DNA of 64,000 bases from Rhodospirillaceae bacterium (GTDB taxonomy: Bacteria > Pseudomonadota > Alphaproteobacteria > Rhodospirillales > Rhodospirillaceae), in assembly GCA_947476695.1 (NCBI GenBank), contig CANJRD010000004.1:171531-235530 (forward strand), read 5' to 3'. Under the pieces are notes generated by a model, which was given only the letters and a program-made list of their open reading frames with translations, was not told the origin of the DNA and did not search any database. Of this stretch, positions 29,436 to 38,266 are shown one piece after another (the stretch's first letter is position 1; each line of letters opens with the position of its first letter). Both the position numbers and the translations under genes were made by a program.

Positions 29436-30188
29436 CTAGAACTCTTCGAGCAGGCGGCCGAAGCCGTAGACCTTGTCCTGGATGCCGTTGGCGCGCAGCG
29501 CGTGCCAATAGGTCGCGGTGTTGATCGCGATCACCGGCTTCTTCAGCCACTTCTCGGCGAAGGCCGCGAGGCGGATCATCGAGAGATTCGTTCCAACCTG
29601 CACGATGGCGTCGATCTCCGGGCCATCCAGCTGCTTCAGCGTATCGACCAGCCGGCTTTCCGGCACCGCGGCAATGGCGAAGGCCGTCGGGCACTGCAGA
29701 TAGGTGTCGCGCACCACTTCGAAGTCGTTGTCCTGGAAAAAGTTCTTCACCTCTTTGTTCGCCGTCGGCCAATAGGGCGACAGGAACGCGATGCGCTTGA
29801 TGCCGCCGTAGGCCTTCATCGCCGCGACGCAAGACTGCGAACCGATGGACGCCTTCACCTTGTTGCCGGACGACTCTTCCACCTTGCGCAGGAATTCCGC
29901 CGAGCCCTTCTGGCCGCCGTAGAACGTGACGGCCGACATGCCCATGACGAGGTACTGCGGATCGGCGGTCATGACGCTGCGCACGGCATCCCAGGTGTTG
30001 TCGCCGATCTCATAGGTCAGGCGCATGAATTCCGCGTCGCTGTCCATGGTCGCGTTGCTGACCAGGATGCGGCTGTAGTGATTGGTCACGCCCGCCACGC
30101 GCAGGTCGTCGAAATCGGGTTGGACGATGGTGTTGGTCGAAGGACCCATCACGCCGAACTTTTTGCGATAGCCAAGGACGTCGGTCAC
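29436..30188 (-). CDS. Asp/Glu racemase superfamily (maleate isomerase / AMDase-like) protein
   Basis: A 250-residue protein of the Asp/Glu/hydantoin racemase fold, nearest in style to maleate cis-trans isomerase and arylmalonate decarboxylase. Signs are GVMGPSTNTIVQPDFD, YLVMGMSAVTFYGG, and PVIAINTATYWHALR. Both positions that normally carry catalytic cysteines look substituted (MSAVTF and VQVGTNLS), so the chemistry may differ. GTG at 30188, eight bases after AGGAG, is chosen; the open frame reaches a TTG at 30209. Substrate is unknown. Confidence 0.8.
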   Translation of the reverse strand: MTDVLGYRKKFGVMGPSTNTIVQPDFDDLRVAGVTNHYSRILVSNATMDSDAEFMRLTYEIGDNTWDAVRSVMTADPQYLVMGMSAVTFYGGQKGSAEFLRKVEESSGNKVKASIGSQSCVAAMKAYGGIKRIAFLSPYWPTANKEVKNFFQDNDFEVVRDTYLQCPTAFAIAAVPESRLVDTLKQLDGPEIDAIVQVGTNLSMIRLAAFAEKWLKKPVIAINTATYWHALRANGIQDKVYGFGRLLEEF

Positions 30189-30343
30189 TGTCGGAGCTCC
30201 TAATGACAAGCGGGGGGCGGGTGTTTACGTGGGGCGGAAATTAGTCGGAGCCTTGGGCGAACGCCACCGACTTTACGGGCTAAATTTCGTCATCCCGTTG
30301 TATGAGCCTCCCGTTCGGCGGGCGAATCCCATACAGTGGGCGC

Positions 30344-32146
30344 ATGAAGTCCACGTCGGATGAAACCCCGCCATTTTCCCGTCCGTGGAAGATCGCCAAC
30401 GCGCTGGTGGCGCTCGCGTATATCTTCTTGATGGCGAATGTGCCGCTGGTCTTCATTCCTGGCGCACCGCTGGACGATGCGCTGTTCGTAAAGGGCGGCG
30501 GCTACATCGCCTCCGGACATTGGCTCGGCCCCTACAGCAACTTCACCCTCGCCAAGGGTCCGGTCTATCCGCTGTTCGTCGCGTTGAACTGGGTGATCGG
30601 CCTACCGATCCTCGTCGCCCAGGCCATCGTCTATGCCGGGGCCACCTTCTGCCTGGTGCGGGGCCTGCGGCCCTGGCTGCGGGCTGAAGCCCTGACGCTC
30701 GGCGTCTACGTCCTGCTTCTGCTCAACCCCGCGACTTACGCCGTCGCCAATCTCCGCGTGATGCGCGAAGGCCTCTATGTGTCGCTGACCCTGCTGCTGT
30801 TCGGGCTGGCGTTGCATTGGTGCCACCGCCGCGGCCGCGCCTGGCGTGATCGCGTGGTCCTCGCGGTCTGGTTTGGGATCGCGTTCGGACTGTTCTGGTG
30901 CCTGCGCGAGGAAGGGCTATGGATTATGCCGACGCTGCTGCTCGGCATCGCCGCCCTCGCGCTGGCGGAACTCGCACGGCACGGCGGCCCGTTGCAGCAA
31001 CGCTTCCGCCAGGCCCGCGCGGCTCTGCTGCGCGACAGCAAGCTCGCCGGTGTCGCCGCGGCCGGCGCTATCGGCATCTGGTGCGCTTTCGCCACGGCCA
31101 ACTACGCCGTCTACGGCGTGTTCGATGTGGTCGAAGTGAAGCAGCGCGAGTTTGTCGCCGCTTACGGCGCGCTTGCGCGCATTCGCGTGGAGGAGACCCC
31201 CGCGAATGTCGTTGTGCCCCGGCTGGCACGTCAGAAAGCCTATGCGGTCAGTGCCGCCGCGGCGGAACTCGCGCCGGTTCTCGACGGCGAAATCGCCAGC
31301 ATCATGGCCGGTCCCGGCTGCGCCTACTATCACGTCGAGCCTTGCGACAACGAACTGCGCTCCGCCTGGTTCATCTGGGCCTTGCGCGATGCGGCATTCC
31401 TTGCGGGCCATTACCGCAGCGCGCCCGAGGCGCGGGCGTTCTATGGCCGGATCGCCGCGGAGATCAACGCGGCTTGTGACGCAGGCAAGCTCGAATGCCG
31501 TCCGCCGCGCGCCACGCTCGCGCCGGTGTTCACGCCGGCGCAAATCCCCGCGACCGTCGCCGCCGCGTGGAAGCTGTCCTGGTATCTGCTCGACCTAGAG
31601 GGCTTGATGGTGCCGGAGCATCCGATGTCTTGCGTCACCGACGACTGTGGCGGCGGTCTGGCCTGGGCGCAGTTCCTGGACATGGTGCACACCGACGTCT
31701 TCGTGCTGGTCGAAGACCCGCCGCCGACGGTGACACGCCGCAGTCCCACCGCGGATCCGAACAAATTCAATCTCGATCAATACATGCAGATGGAGCGTGC
31801 TGAGCGTCCGATGCCTTTCGTCTATCGGGCGGCCGTGGTGGCGAAAGTCTTGAAGCGCGTCGCGGCGGCGTATCGTGCTGCCCTGCCGGTCATGGTTGGT
31901 GCCGCGAGCCTGGCATGGCTCGTGCTCGCGGGCGTGGCGATCGTTCGACGCCGTGTCGCGCCGCTGTTCGTTGTGGCGACCGTCGCGGCAATCGCTGTGA
32001 AATCGCGAATTGCGCTGCTCGCCTATCTCGACGCCACCTCCGTGCCGTCGATCAATCCGCTTTATTTGTCGCCAGCCTATCCGTTGCTGCTGCTGTTTTG
32101 CGTAACGGCTATCGCCGGCGCGGTGCTGGTCTTGCGCACGCGCTAG
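30344..32146 (+). CDS. Polytopic membrane protein, GT-C-like
   Basis: A membrane protein of about 600 residues. Several helices at the N-terminus are followed by about 300 residues of soluble loop with scattered cysteines (CVTDDCGG, EPCDNELR), then three or four more helices at the C-terminus. LDDALFVKGGGYIASGHWLGPYS in the first loop, with acidic residues after the first helix, resembles the donor-site loop of GT-C (PMT/ArnT) transferases. ATG at 30344 gives a better start than an upstream ATG at 30302. It overlaps the convergent methyltransferase gene by four bases. Function is inferred only as a lipid-linked sugar transferase or flippase-like protein. Confidence 0.7.
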   Translation: MKSTSDETPPFSRPWKIANALVALAYIFLMANVPLVFIPGAPLDDALFVKGGGYIASGHWLGPYSNFTLAKGPVYPLFVALNWVIGLPILVAQAIVYAGATFCLVRGLRPWLRAEALTLGVYVLLLLNPATYAVANLRVMREGLYVSLTLLLFGLALHWCHRRGRAWRDRVVLAVWFGIAFGLFWCLREEGLWIMPTLLLGIAALALAELARHGGPLQQRFRQARAALLRDSKLAGVAAAGAIGIWCAFATANYAVYGVFDVVEVKQREFVAAYGALARIRVEETPANVVVPRLARQKAYAVSAAAAELAPVLDGEIASIMAGPGCAYYHVEPCDNELRSAWFIWALRDAAFLAGHYRSAPEARAFYGRIAAEINAACDAGKLECRPPRATLAPVFTPAQIPATVAAAWKLSWYLLDLEGLMVPEHPMSCVTDDCGGGLAWAQFLDMVHTDVFVLVEDPPPTVTRRSPTADPNKFNLDQYMQMERAERPMPFVYRAAVVAKVLKRVAAAYRAALPVMVGAASLAWLVLAGVAIVRRRVAPLFVVATVAAIAVKSRIALLAYLDATSVPSINPLYLSPAYPLLLLFCVTAIAGAVLVLRTR

Positions 32147-32826
32147 GCTTTCCGCGCGCTCAGCAGCAGATTGGTCGGCCAGCCGCCCAGCGACACCGTA
32201 TCGATCTGCGGATTGGCGATGCCCGCATCGCGCGCCAGCTGCTTCAGTTCGCCGGGTCCGATCAGGTTGAGATTGCTCTCATCGGCGAAAAAGGCGCGGC
32301 CGGTGCGCGCGAGGATGCCGCGAAACATCGGCTTCGGCAGCCAATGCACCAGCGGCAGCACGGTGTGGAACTCCACCGGAAACCAGCGATTTGGCGTGGT
32401 GATGAAAATGCCGCGTCGGCTCACGCGCCACAGCTCGCGCAGGAACGTCGTCTGGCGCTCGGCATTGCCGACGTGCTCCAGCACGGCGCTGGCGTGGGCG
32501 ACATCGAAGGCGCCGTCGTCGAACGGCAGATCGCGGCCGTCCGCCTGCACGAACTTCACGCCGGGATACACGGTTTCGAGAAAGCCGGCATCGTCCAAGC
32601 CCACCGCGGTGATGCGGTCCTTGTGTGGATACCAGGCCACCAGATAATTCGAATGTTCATAACTACGGTCGGCGGTGACGCCGACGTCGATGACGCTTGC
32701 GGTTTGATCCGGCGGAAACTGCGCCAGGAATTCCGCATACATCTTGCGCCGCTGAAAGCCGGCGATGCGCACCGGAAGGGACTCCGGCGCGGCGACATTG
32801 TATTGCGCGTTAACCTGCATCGTCAT
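32143..32826 (-). CDS. SAM-dependent methyltransferase (type 11)
   Basis: A 227-residue class I methyltransferase: ASVIDVGVTADRSYEHSNYL in the motif I region (the usual GxGxG is altered), then VQADGRDLPFDDGAFDVAHASAVLEHVGNAERQ, typical for motifs II-IV, and LRELWRVSRRGIFITTPNR. Its ATG at 32826 overlaps the glycosyltransferase stop (ATGA), so the two are translationally coupled. It probably methylates a sugar or lipid intermediate made by the neighbouring glycosyltransferase; this is inference. Confidence 0.85.
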   Translation of the reverse strand: MTMQVNAQYNVAAPESLPVRIAGFQRRKMYAEFLAQFPPDQTASVIDVGVTADRSYEHSNYLVAWYPHKDRITAVGLDDAGFLETVYPGVKFVQADGRDLPFDDGAFDVAHASAVLEHVGNAERQTTFLRELWRVSRRGIFITTPNRWFPVEFHTVLPLVHWLPKPMFRGILARTGRAFFADESNLNLIGPGELKQLARDAGIANPQIDTVSLGGWPTNLLLSARKA

Positions 32827-33992
32827 GAGCGCGAGGCGCGGATGGCCAGCACGTTCATGAAGAACGCGCCGTAGATGGTCTGCAGGCCGATCAGGATCAT
32901 GGTGCCGGACGCGATCACGAAGCGCAGCGTCAGCGGTGAGGTCAGCGCGCCGAAGTCGCGTTGTTCCCAGGCGCCGAACGCGTAACCGCCAAGCGCCAGT
33001 CCGCCCGTCAAAAGCACGGCGCCGCCCAATAGGCCGATCTCCAACGTCAGGATCTCGATCAGGCGCGCGAAGCGCTTGCTGGGCCGTCGCAGCCCTTCGC
33101 CAATGCTGTAATAGGTGGCGAACAGCCAGAACTGTACCGACTGGTAACCCACCACGGCGGCAAGTGCGGTGTAGTAGAGCGTATGCACGTCGAACGTCAC
33201 ATTCCCGACGCGCCGAGCCTCCGGCAGCAGCCAGGCCATGCCGGCGACGCCAAGGGCCATCAGCAACAGACCGGGATACAGGAACAGCCAACGCGGGCTG
33301 AACAACAGCAGGAACCGCAAATGCCGCCAGCCGTCGCGCCAGCTGCGCAAGTGCGGCGGCCGCGAGCGCCCGTCCGGATAGAGCGTGATCGGTACTTCGG
33401 CGATACGCAGCTGGTTGAGGGTGGCTTTCACCACCATCTCGCTCGCGAACTCCATGCCGGGCGACTGAAGATCGAGGCCGATGATAGCCTGCCGGTCGAA
33501 CCCGCGCAGACCGCAATGGAAGTCGCCGCAGGGGCTGCGGAAGAACAAACGGCCAATGGCGGTCAGGACCGGATTGCCGAGATAGCGGTGCAGCGGCGGC
33601 ATCGCACCGGGTTTGACCTCGCCCTTGAAGCGATTGCCCATCACCAATTGGTCGCCGGCGCGCAGGCGTTCCACGAAGCCACTCAACGCGCTGAAGTCGT
33701 AACTGTCGTCGCTGTCGCCCATGATCACATAGGTGCCGCGCGCCGCGGCAATGCCGGCGCGCAATGCGCTGCCGTAGCCGCGGGCCGCAACCGGAACCAC
33801 GCGAGCACCCAGCTTGGTCGCGATCTCTTGCGAGCCGTCGTTGCTGCCGTTGTCGGCGATCAGCACTTCGCCGGAGATGCCGCTACTTTTCAGGAACGCC
33901 TGTGCCTTGCCGACGCAGATGCCGAGCGTTTCGGCCTCGTTCAGGCAGGGCATCAGGATCGTCAGCTCGCAGGCCGCGTCGGAATCGCGCAT
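32823..33992 (-). CDS. Family 2 glycosyltransferase with C-terminal membrane helices
   Basis: A 389-residue polyprenyl-phosphate sugar transferase-like protein. The GT-A domain begins LTILMPCLNEAETLG, with IADNGSNDG, the acidic metal site IMGDSDDSYD, and RSPCGDFHCGLRGFDR. Four predicted helices follow from about residue 230 (LFLYPGLLLMALG, LYYTALAAVVGY). It resembles DPM1/GtrB-type enzymes that load undecaprenyl phosphate at the inner membrane. It is coupled to the downstream methyltransferase. The start ATG at 33992 is the last before the conserved N-terminus. Confidence 0.9.
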   Translation of the reverse strand: MRDSDAACELTILMPCLNEAETLGICVGKAQAFLKSSGISGEVLIADNGSNDGSQEIATKLGARVVPVAARGYGSALRAGIAAARGTYVIMGDSDDSYDFSALSGFVERLRAGDQLVMGNRFKGEVKPGAMPPLHRYLGNPVLTAIGRLFFRSPCGDFHCGLRGFDRQAIIGLDLQSPGMEFASEMVVKATLNQLRIAEVPITLYPDGRSRPPHLRSWRDGWRHLRFLLLFSPRWLFLYPGLLLMALGVAGMAWLLPEARRVGNVTFDVHTLYYTALAAVVGYQSVQFWLFATYYSIGEGLRRPSKRFARLIEILTLEIGLLGGAVLLTGGLALGGYAFGAWEQRDFGALTSPLTLRFVIASGTMILIGLQTIYGAFFMNVLAIRASRS

Positions 33993-34388
33993 TTGTCGCC
34001 GGCACCCCTCAAGGCCCACCCCGGCGTGGGCAGGCGGGCCGGGACAATAGGCGATACCCCGCAGCGGCAAAAGCTTCAGAAACGCACAAAAGACCGCACG
34101 GGCTCGTGAGCCAGTGGCATCGCGGGATATGGGAGAACCCGCCTCCATTCTTTTAGTTGCGCGTGTCCGTCGCGGAAAAAGTGCTGCGGGCGGTACGTCA
34201 GTCACGGCCCCGTTGTCGCGGTGGAGATCGTTGTTAAGCCCATCGGGTCCACGCTCGTCTTGCCGTCCCATCGCGGCATCAAGCCGAACCCGGGACGCTG
34301 CGCGTCCACGGGGCGGAACGCCCAGGCTATCGGGGATGCCAATCTGGTCCCTATCGCCGGGCCGCCGGACGGGTAACATGGCGCCCGC
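33993..34388. other. Intergenic region, no gene seen
   Basis: About 396 bases between the divergent glycosyltransferase and vWA genes. The open frames here lack coding character or ribosome-binding sites. It should contain promoters in both directions; AT-richer sequence at 34135-34175 is a candidate place. Confidence 0.4.
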
Positions 34389-35420
34389 ATGAGCTTCATT
34401 TGGCCTCTTACGCTCTGGCTCTTCGCGGTGGTCGCGGTGCTGCCGTTCGGCTACGCGTGGCTGCTGCGCCGTCGCAAGCGGGCGTTGAAGTTCTCCAACC
34501 TCGGCTTGGTGCGCGAGGCGGTCGGCGGGCGGCCCAGCTTGCGTCGCCACTTGCCGCCGGTGCTGTTTTTCCTGGCCATCGCGCTGATGGTGCTGGGGCT
34601 TGCGCGGCCGACGGCGGTGGTGACGCTGCCGTCCGAGCGCACGACCATCATCCTGACCATCGACGTCTCGGCCAGCATGCGCGCGCGCGACGTCGAGCCC
34701 AATCGCATTGTCGCCGCCCAGCAGGCCGCCCGCGCCTTCATCGAAAGCCAGCCGCGCAACATCCGCATCGGCATCGTGACGTTCTCCGGCAACGCGATGA
34801 TCTCGCAGGTGCCCACGACCAACCGCGAAGACATCCTAGCGGCTATCGAAAATCTCCGCCTCCAGCGCCGCACCGCCGTCGGCAGCGGCATCGTCGCCTC
34901 GTTGCAGGCGATTTTCCCGGAGATGGCCGGGGAATTCTCGCTGTCCTCGCTGGAGCCGAAGGCCGCTGCGCTGGGCGATCGCGGGGATGCGACGCCGCCG
35001 GTTCCGCCCGTGCCGCCCGGCAGCTACGAGTCTGCGGTCATCGTGCTTCTCACCGATGGGCGTACCAACGCGGGCGTCGCGCCGATCGACGCCGCGCACA
35101 TGGCCGCCGATCGCGGCGTGCGCGTGTTCACCGTGGGCTTTGGGGCGCCGACCGGCGGCAGTTCCGAGACCGACGGCGGCGGCTTCATGCGCATGCAGCT
35201 CGACGAGGAAGCGCTGAAGGCAATCGCCGACATCACCAAGGCGAAGTACTTCAATGCGCAAAGCAGCAAGGATTTGGAAGAAATCTATAAAGGTCTGGGG
35301 GCGCAATTCGTCGCAGAGACCAAGCGCACCGAATTGACGGCCTTGATCGCTATTCCCGCTCTGGTACTCCTGGTGGCAGCAATCCTGCTGTCGCTACTCT
35401 GGTCCAACAGGCTTACATAA
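34389..35420 (+). CDS. BatA-like von Willebrand factor A membrane protein
   Basis: A 343-residue inner-membrane protein. A helix at about 5-23 and a second at 57-75 are followed by a vWA domain whose metal-ion site DVSAS is at residues 92-96, with TFSG and LTDGRTNAG as the other metal-site elements. A last helix at about 318-336 anchors the end. The layout matches BatA of the Bacteroides aerotolerance operon type, but no MoxR, DUF58 or TPR partner is in the window. Its stop overlaps the next ATG by one base (TAATG), linking it to an MFS carrier. Confidence 0.85.
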   Translation: MSFIWPLTLWLFAVVAVLPFGYAWLLRRRKRALKFSNLGLVREAVGGRPSLRRHLPPVLFFLAIALMVLGLARPTAVVTLPSERTTIILTIDVSASMRARDVEPNRIVAAQQAARAFIESQPRNIRIGIVTFSGNAMISQVPTTNREDILAAIENLRLQRRTAVGSGIVASLQAIFPEMAGEFSLSSLEPKAAALGDRGDATPPVPPVPPGSYESAVIVLLTDGRTNAGVAPIDAAHMAADRGVRVFTVGFGAPTGGSSETDGGGFMRMQLDEEALKAIADITKAKYFNAQSSKDLEEIYKGLGAQFVAETKRTELTALIAIPALVLLVAAILLSLLWSNRLT

Positions 35421-36751
35421 TGACGCCAGCTGAAAGTGTCGTTTCGTCCACTGGGGCGGTTTCGACCGATGTCTCGCTCAGCGCTTTCGCGAAAGCGCAA
35501 TGGCGTCTCGTGCCGTTCCTGGTGTTCATCTACGCGCTCGGCTTCATGGACCGCGTCAACGTCAGCTACGCCCAGCTGGCGATGAAGGACAAGCTCGGCT
35601 TCTCCGACGAGATGTACGGGCTTGGCGCCGGCATCCTGTTCATCGGCTACTTCCTGTTCGAGATCCCCAGCAACCTGTATCTCGCCCGCAACGGCGCGCG
35701 CCGGACCATCGGCCTCATCATGGTGCTGTGGGGGATCGCCTCGACGCTGACGGCCTACGCGACGACACCGGGCATGTTCTATTTCGCGCGCTTCATGGTG
35801 GGTACCTTCGAATCCGGTCTGTTCCCCGGCATTGTGCTGTATCTCAGCTACTGGTTCCCGACCGCGCATCAAAGCCGCATCATGTCGCTGTTCCTGACGG
35901 CGATGCTCATCGGCAGCGCCGTTACCGGGCCGCTGTCCGGCTGGATCCTGCAGAATTGGGACGGCGTCGGCGGCTATGCGAACTATCAATGGCTGTTCAT
36001 CATCGAAGGCCTGCCGAGCATCCTGTTCGGCGTCGTCACCTGGATCATTCTCATCGATCGTCCCAGCCAGGCGCCCTGGCTGACCGCGGCCGAGAAGCAG
36101 GCGATTGCCGATCATCTCGCGGCGGACGAGCGCAAGAAGGCGGCGACCGACGCTTCACCCCGCAATCCCTTGCGTGATCCGCGCACGTATCTGCTGGCCT
36201 TCGGATTGTTTGCGGTGTTGTGCGGTTACTACGCGATCACGTTCTGGCTGCCGTCCATCATCCGCGACAATGGCATCGCCAACATGTTCGATCTCGGCCT
36301 GATCGCCATTATCCCGAACGTGCTGGCCGGCATCGCGATGATCGCCAACGCCCGTCATTCAGATCGCACCATGGAACGTGGCTGGCATTTCGCCATCCCG
36401 TTGTTGATCGCGGCGGTCGGTCTGACGCTCTCGGTCGTGCAGAACAGTTCTATCGTGATCTCGCTGACCGCGATTTCGGCGGCGCTGGCGGGCATCATGT
36501 GCTGCTTCCCGACGTTCTGGGCGATTGTCTCGACCTATCTGCCCGCGCGTTCCGCGCCGCTTGGGATAGCGCTGATCAACACCTTCGCGGCGACCGGCGG
36601 CTTCGTCAGTCCTTACACCGTCGGCTATATCAAGACCGCGACCGGTTCGATGCTTTACAGCTTCGCGCCGATCATTGTGGTGATGGTGGCCAGCGCGATT
36701 GTCATCCTTACCTGCATCCCGCGCGAGGTCCTGCGCGGACGTCAGACCTAA
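35420..36751 (+). CDS. MFS transporter, anion:cation symporter family
   Basis: A 443-residue twelve-helix carrier of the ACS family (phthalate, tartrate, glucarate-type substrates). The diagnostic start is FLVFIYALGFMDRVNVSYAQLAM, then GAGILFIGYFLFEIPSNLYLARNGARR, where the G-x-x-x-D/R-R motif is replaced by the usual ACS variant. It starts within the vWA stop and is nine bases from the following flavoprotein, so carrier and oxidoreductase probably act on the same small acid. Confidence 0.9.
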   Translation: MTPAESVVSSTGAVSTDVSLSAFAKAQWRLVPFLVFIYALGFMDRVNVSYAQLAMKDKLGFSDEMYGLGAGILFIGYFLFEIPSNLYLARNGARRTIGLIMVLWGIASTLTAYATTPGMFYFARFMVGTFESGLFPGIVLYLSYWFPTAHQSRIMSLFLTAMLIGSAVTGPLSGWILQNWDGVGGYANYQWLFIIEGLPSILFGVVTWIILIDRPSQAPWLTAAEKQAIADHLAADERKKAATDASPRNPLRDPRTYLLAFGLFAVLCGYYAITFWLPSIIRDNGIANMFDLGLIAIIPNVLAGIAMIANARHSDRTMERGWHFAIPLLIAAVGLTLSVVQNSSIVISLTAISAALAGIMCCFPTFWAIVSTYLPARSAPLGIALINTFAATGGFVSPYTVGYIKTATGSMLYSFAPIIVVMVASAIVILTCIPREVLRGRQT

Positions 36752-36760
36752 ACGCGCGCG

Positions 36761-38164
36761 ATGGCGGTCCTCAGCGCGGAAGGCGTGGCGTTCGAGGTCA
36801 CGGTGCCGGTGGTCATCATCGGTGCCGGCGCCTGCGGCTGTGTCGCGGCCCTGGCGGCGCACGAGCGCGGGGCCGAGGTATTGGTGCTGGAACGCGATCC
36901 GGTGCCGCGCGGCAGCACGGCGTTATCGGGCGGTCAGATCCCGGCGGCGGGCACGCATATCCAGCAGAAGGCGGGAATTCCGGACACCGCCGAAATCCTC
37001 GAAGCCGATCTTCTGCACAAGGCGAAGGATCAGTGCGATCACGAAATCGCGCATCACATCGCCAAGGAATCCGCGCGCACCATCGATTGGCTGGCGGAAA
37101 ATCACGGCCTGCCGCTCAGCTGCATCGACTCGTTCCTCTACGCCGGGCATTCCCAGCCGCATATGCATGCGACGCCGACACGCAGCGGGGCGGAGCTGCT
37201 GGACGAGATCCTCGGGGCGGTCGCGCGCGCGGGCATCGATATCCTGACCTCCGCGCACGTCACCGATCTCTATGCCGACGCGCAGGGTCTTATTCATGGC
37301 ATTGGCTACACGCGCCCCGACGGCAGCCGCGAGACCCTGGGCTGCGGCGCGCTGATCCTCGCCTGCAATGGCTACGGCGGGAACAAAGCACTGCTGCGCA
37401 AATACATGCCCGAGATCGCCGAGGCGCATTATCACGGTCACGTCGGTAATCAGGGCGACGCGATCATCTGGGGCGAGGCGCTGGGCGCGTCGCTGAAAGA
37501 CCTCACGGCGTTCCAGGGCCACGGTAGTCTTTGCACGCCGCATATGATTCATCTCGGCTGGGCCGCGTTCGGCGACGGCGGTTTCCAGGTGAACGCATTG
37601 GGCCTGCGCTTCTCCAACGAGACCGAGGGCTACTCGGAACAGGCGTTGAAGATTCTGCGCCAGCCCGGCGGTGTCGCCTGGGCGATCTGGGATCGCCGCT
37701 GCGATACCGTTGCCGAAGAGATCGAGAACCATCGTCAGGCCCGGGCCGCCGGTGCGATCAAGGACTGCGCCACCGTGGCCGAAATCGCCGCGTATATTGG
37801 CTGCGACGTCGCGACCTTGCAGCAGACGATGGACGACGTGGCGGCGATCACGCGCGGCGAGAAGGCCTGTCCGTTCGGGCGACAGTTCGCCGACTTCCCG
37901 CCCCTCGCGCCCACCTATTGCTGCGCCAAGCTGACGGGCGCGCTGTTCCACACCCAGGGCGGTCTCGAAGTCGACACCACCGGTCGCGTCCTGCGGCCGG
38001 ATCGGTCGCGGTTCCCAAATCTGTTCGCCGGCGGGGGCGCCGCGCGCGGTCTTTCGGGTCCTTCGGACTGGGGCTACCTATCGGGCTCGGGCCTGCTGAT
38101 GGCCACAAACCTTGGCCGCCTGGCCGGCGAGGCGGCGGCGGATTTGGTCACGCCGGGCCGATAA
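36761..38164 (+). CDS. FAD-dependent flavoprotein (TcuA / fumarate-reductase-like), copy 2
   Basis: A 467-residue paralogue of the flavoprotein at 21859: the same VVIIGAGACGCVAALAAHERG fold start, ALSGGQIPAAGTHIQ, and C-terminal LFAGGGAARGLSGPSDWGYL. The length equals that of tricarballylate dehydrogenase TcuA. It is the third gene of a probable vWA-MFS-flavoprotein unit. The MFS neighbour supports a dehydrogenase for an imported carboxylic acid. The substrate-specific residues cannot be assigned without a structure-based alignment. Confidence 0.88.
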   Translation: MAVLSAEGVAFEVTVPVVIIGAGACGCVAALAAHERGAEVLVLERDPVPRGSTALSGGQIPAAGTHIQQKAGIPDTAEILEADLLHKAKDQCDHEIAHHIAKESARTIDWLAENHGLPLSCIDSFLYAGHSQPHMHATPTRSGAELLDEILGAVARAGIDILTSAHVTDLYADAQGLIHGIGYTRPDGSRETLGCGALILACNGYGGNKALLRKYMPEIAEAHYHGHVGNQGDAIIWGEALGASLKDLTAFQGHGSLCTPHMIHLGWAAFGDGGFQVNALGLRFSNETEGYSEQALKILRQPGGVAWAIWDRRCDTVAEEIENHRQARAAGAIKDCATVAEIAAYIGCDVATLQQTMDDVAAITRGEKACPFGRQFADFPPLAPTYCCAKLTGALFHTQGGLEVDTTGRVLRPDRSRFPNLFAGGGAARGLSGPSDWGYLSGSGLLMATNLGRLAGEAAADLVTPGR

Positions 38165-38266
38165 TCCCGCGCGACTCGAAGGGCAAGCGTACAGCAGCCG
38201 CAAGGACGCTTGTCCCGATCCGGCCCCCGGAGCACCATGCCTTCCAGCACACCGGGGAGCCTCGCC

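Noticed and set aside
33993..34550. N-terminal extension of the glycosyltransferase
   Set aside because: The frame is open far upstream, but the translation is proline/arginine-rich with no homology; the conserved start is at 33992.
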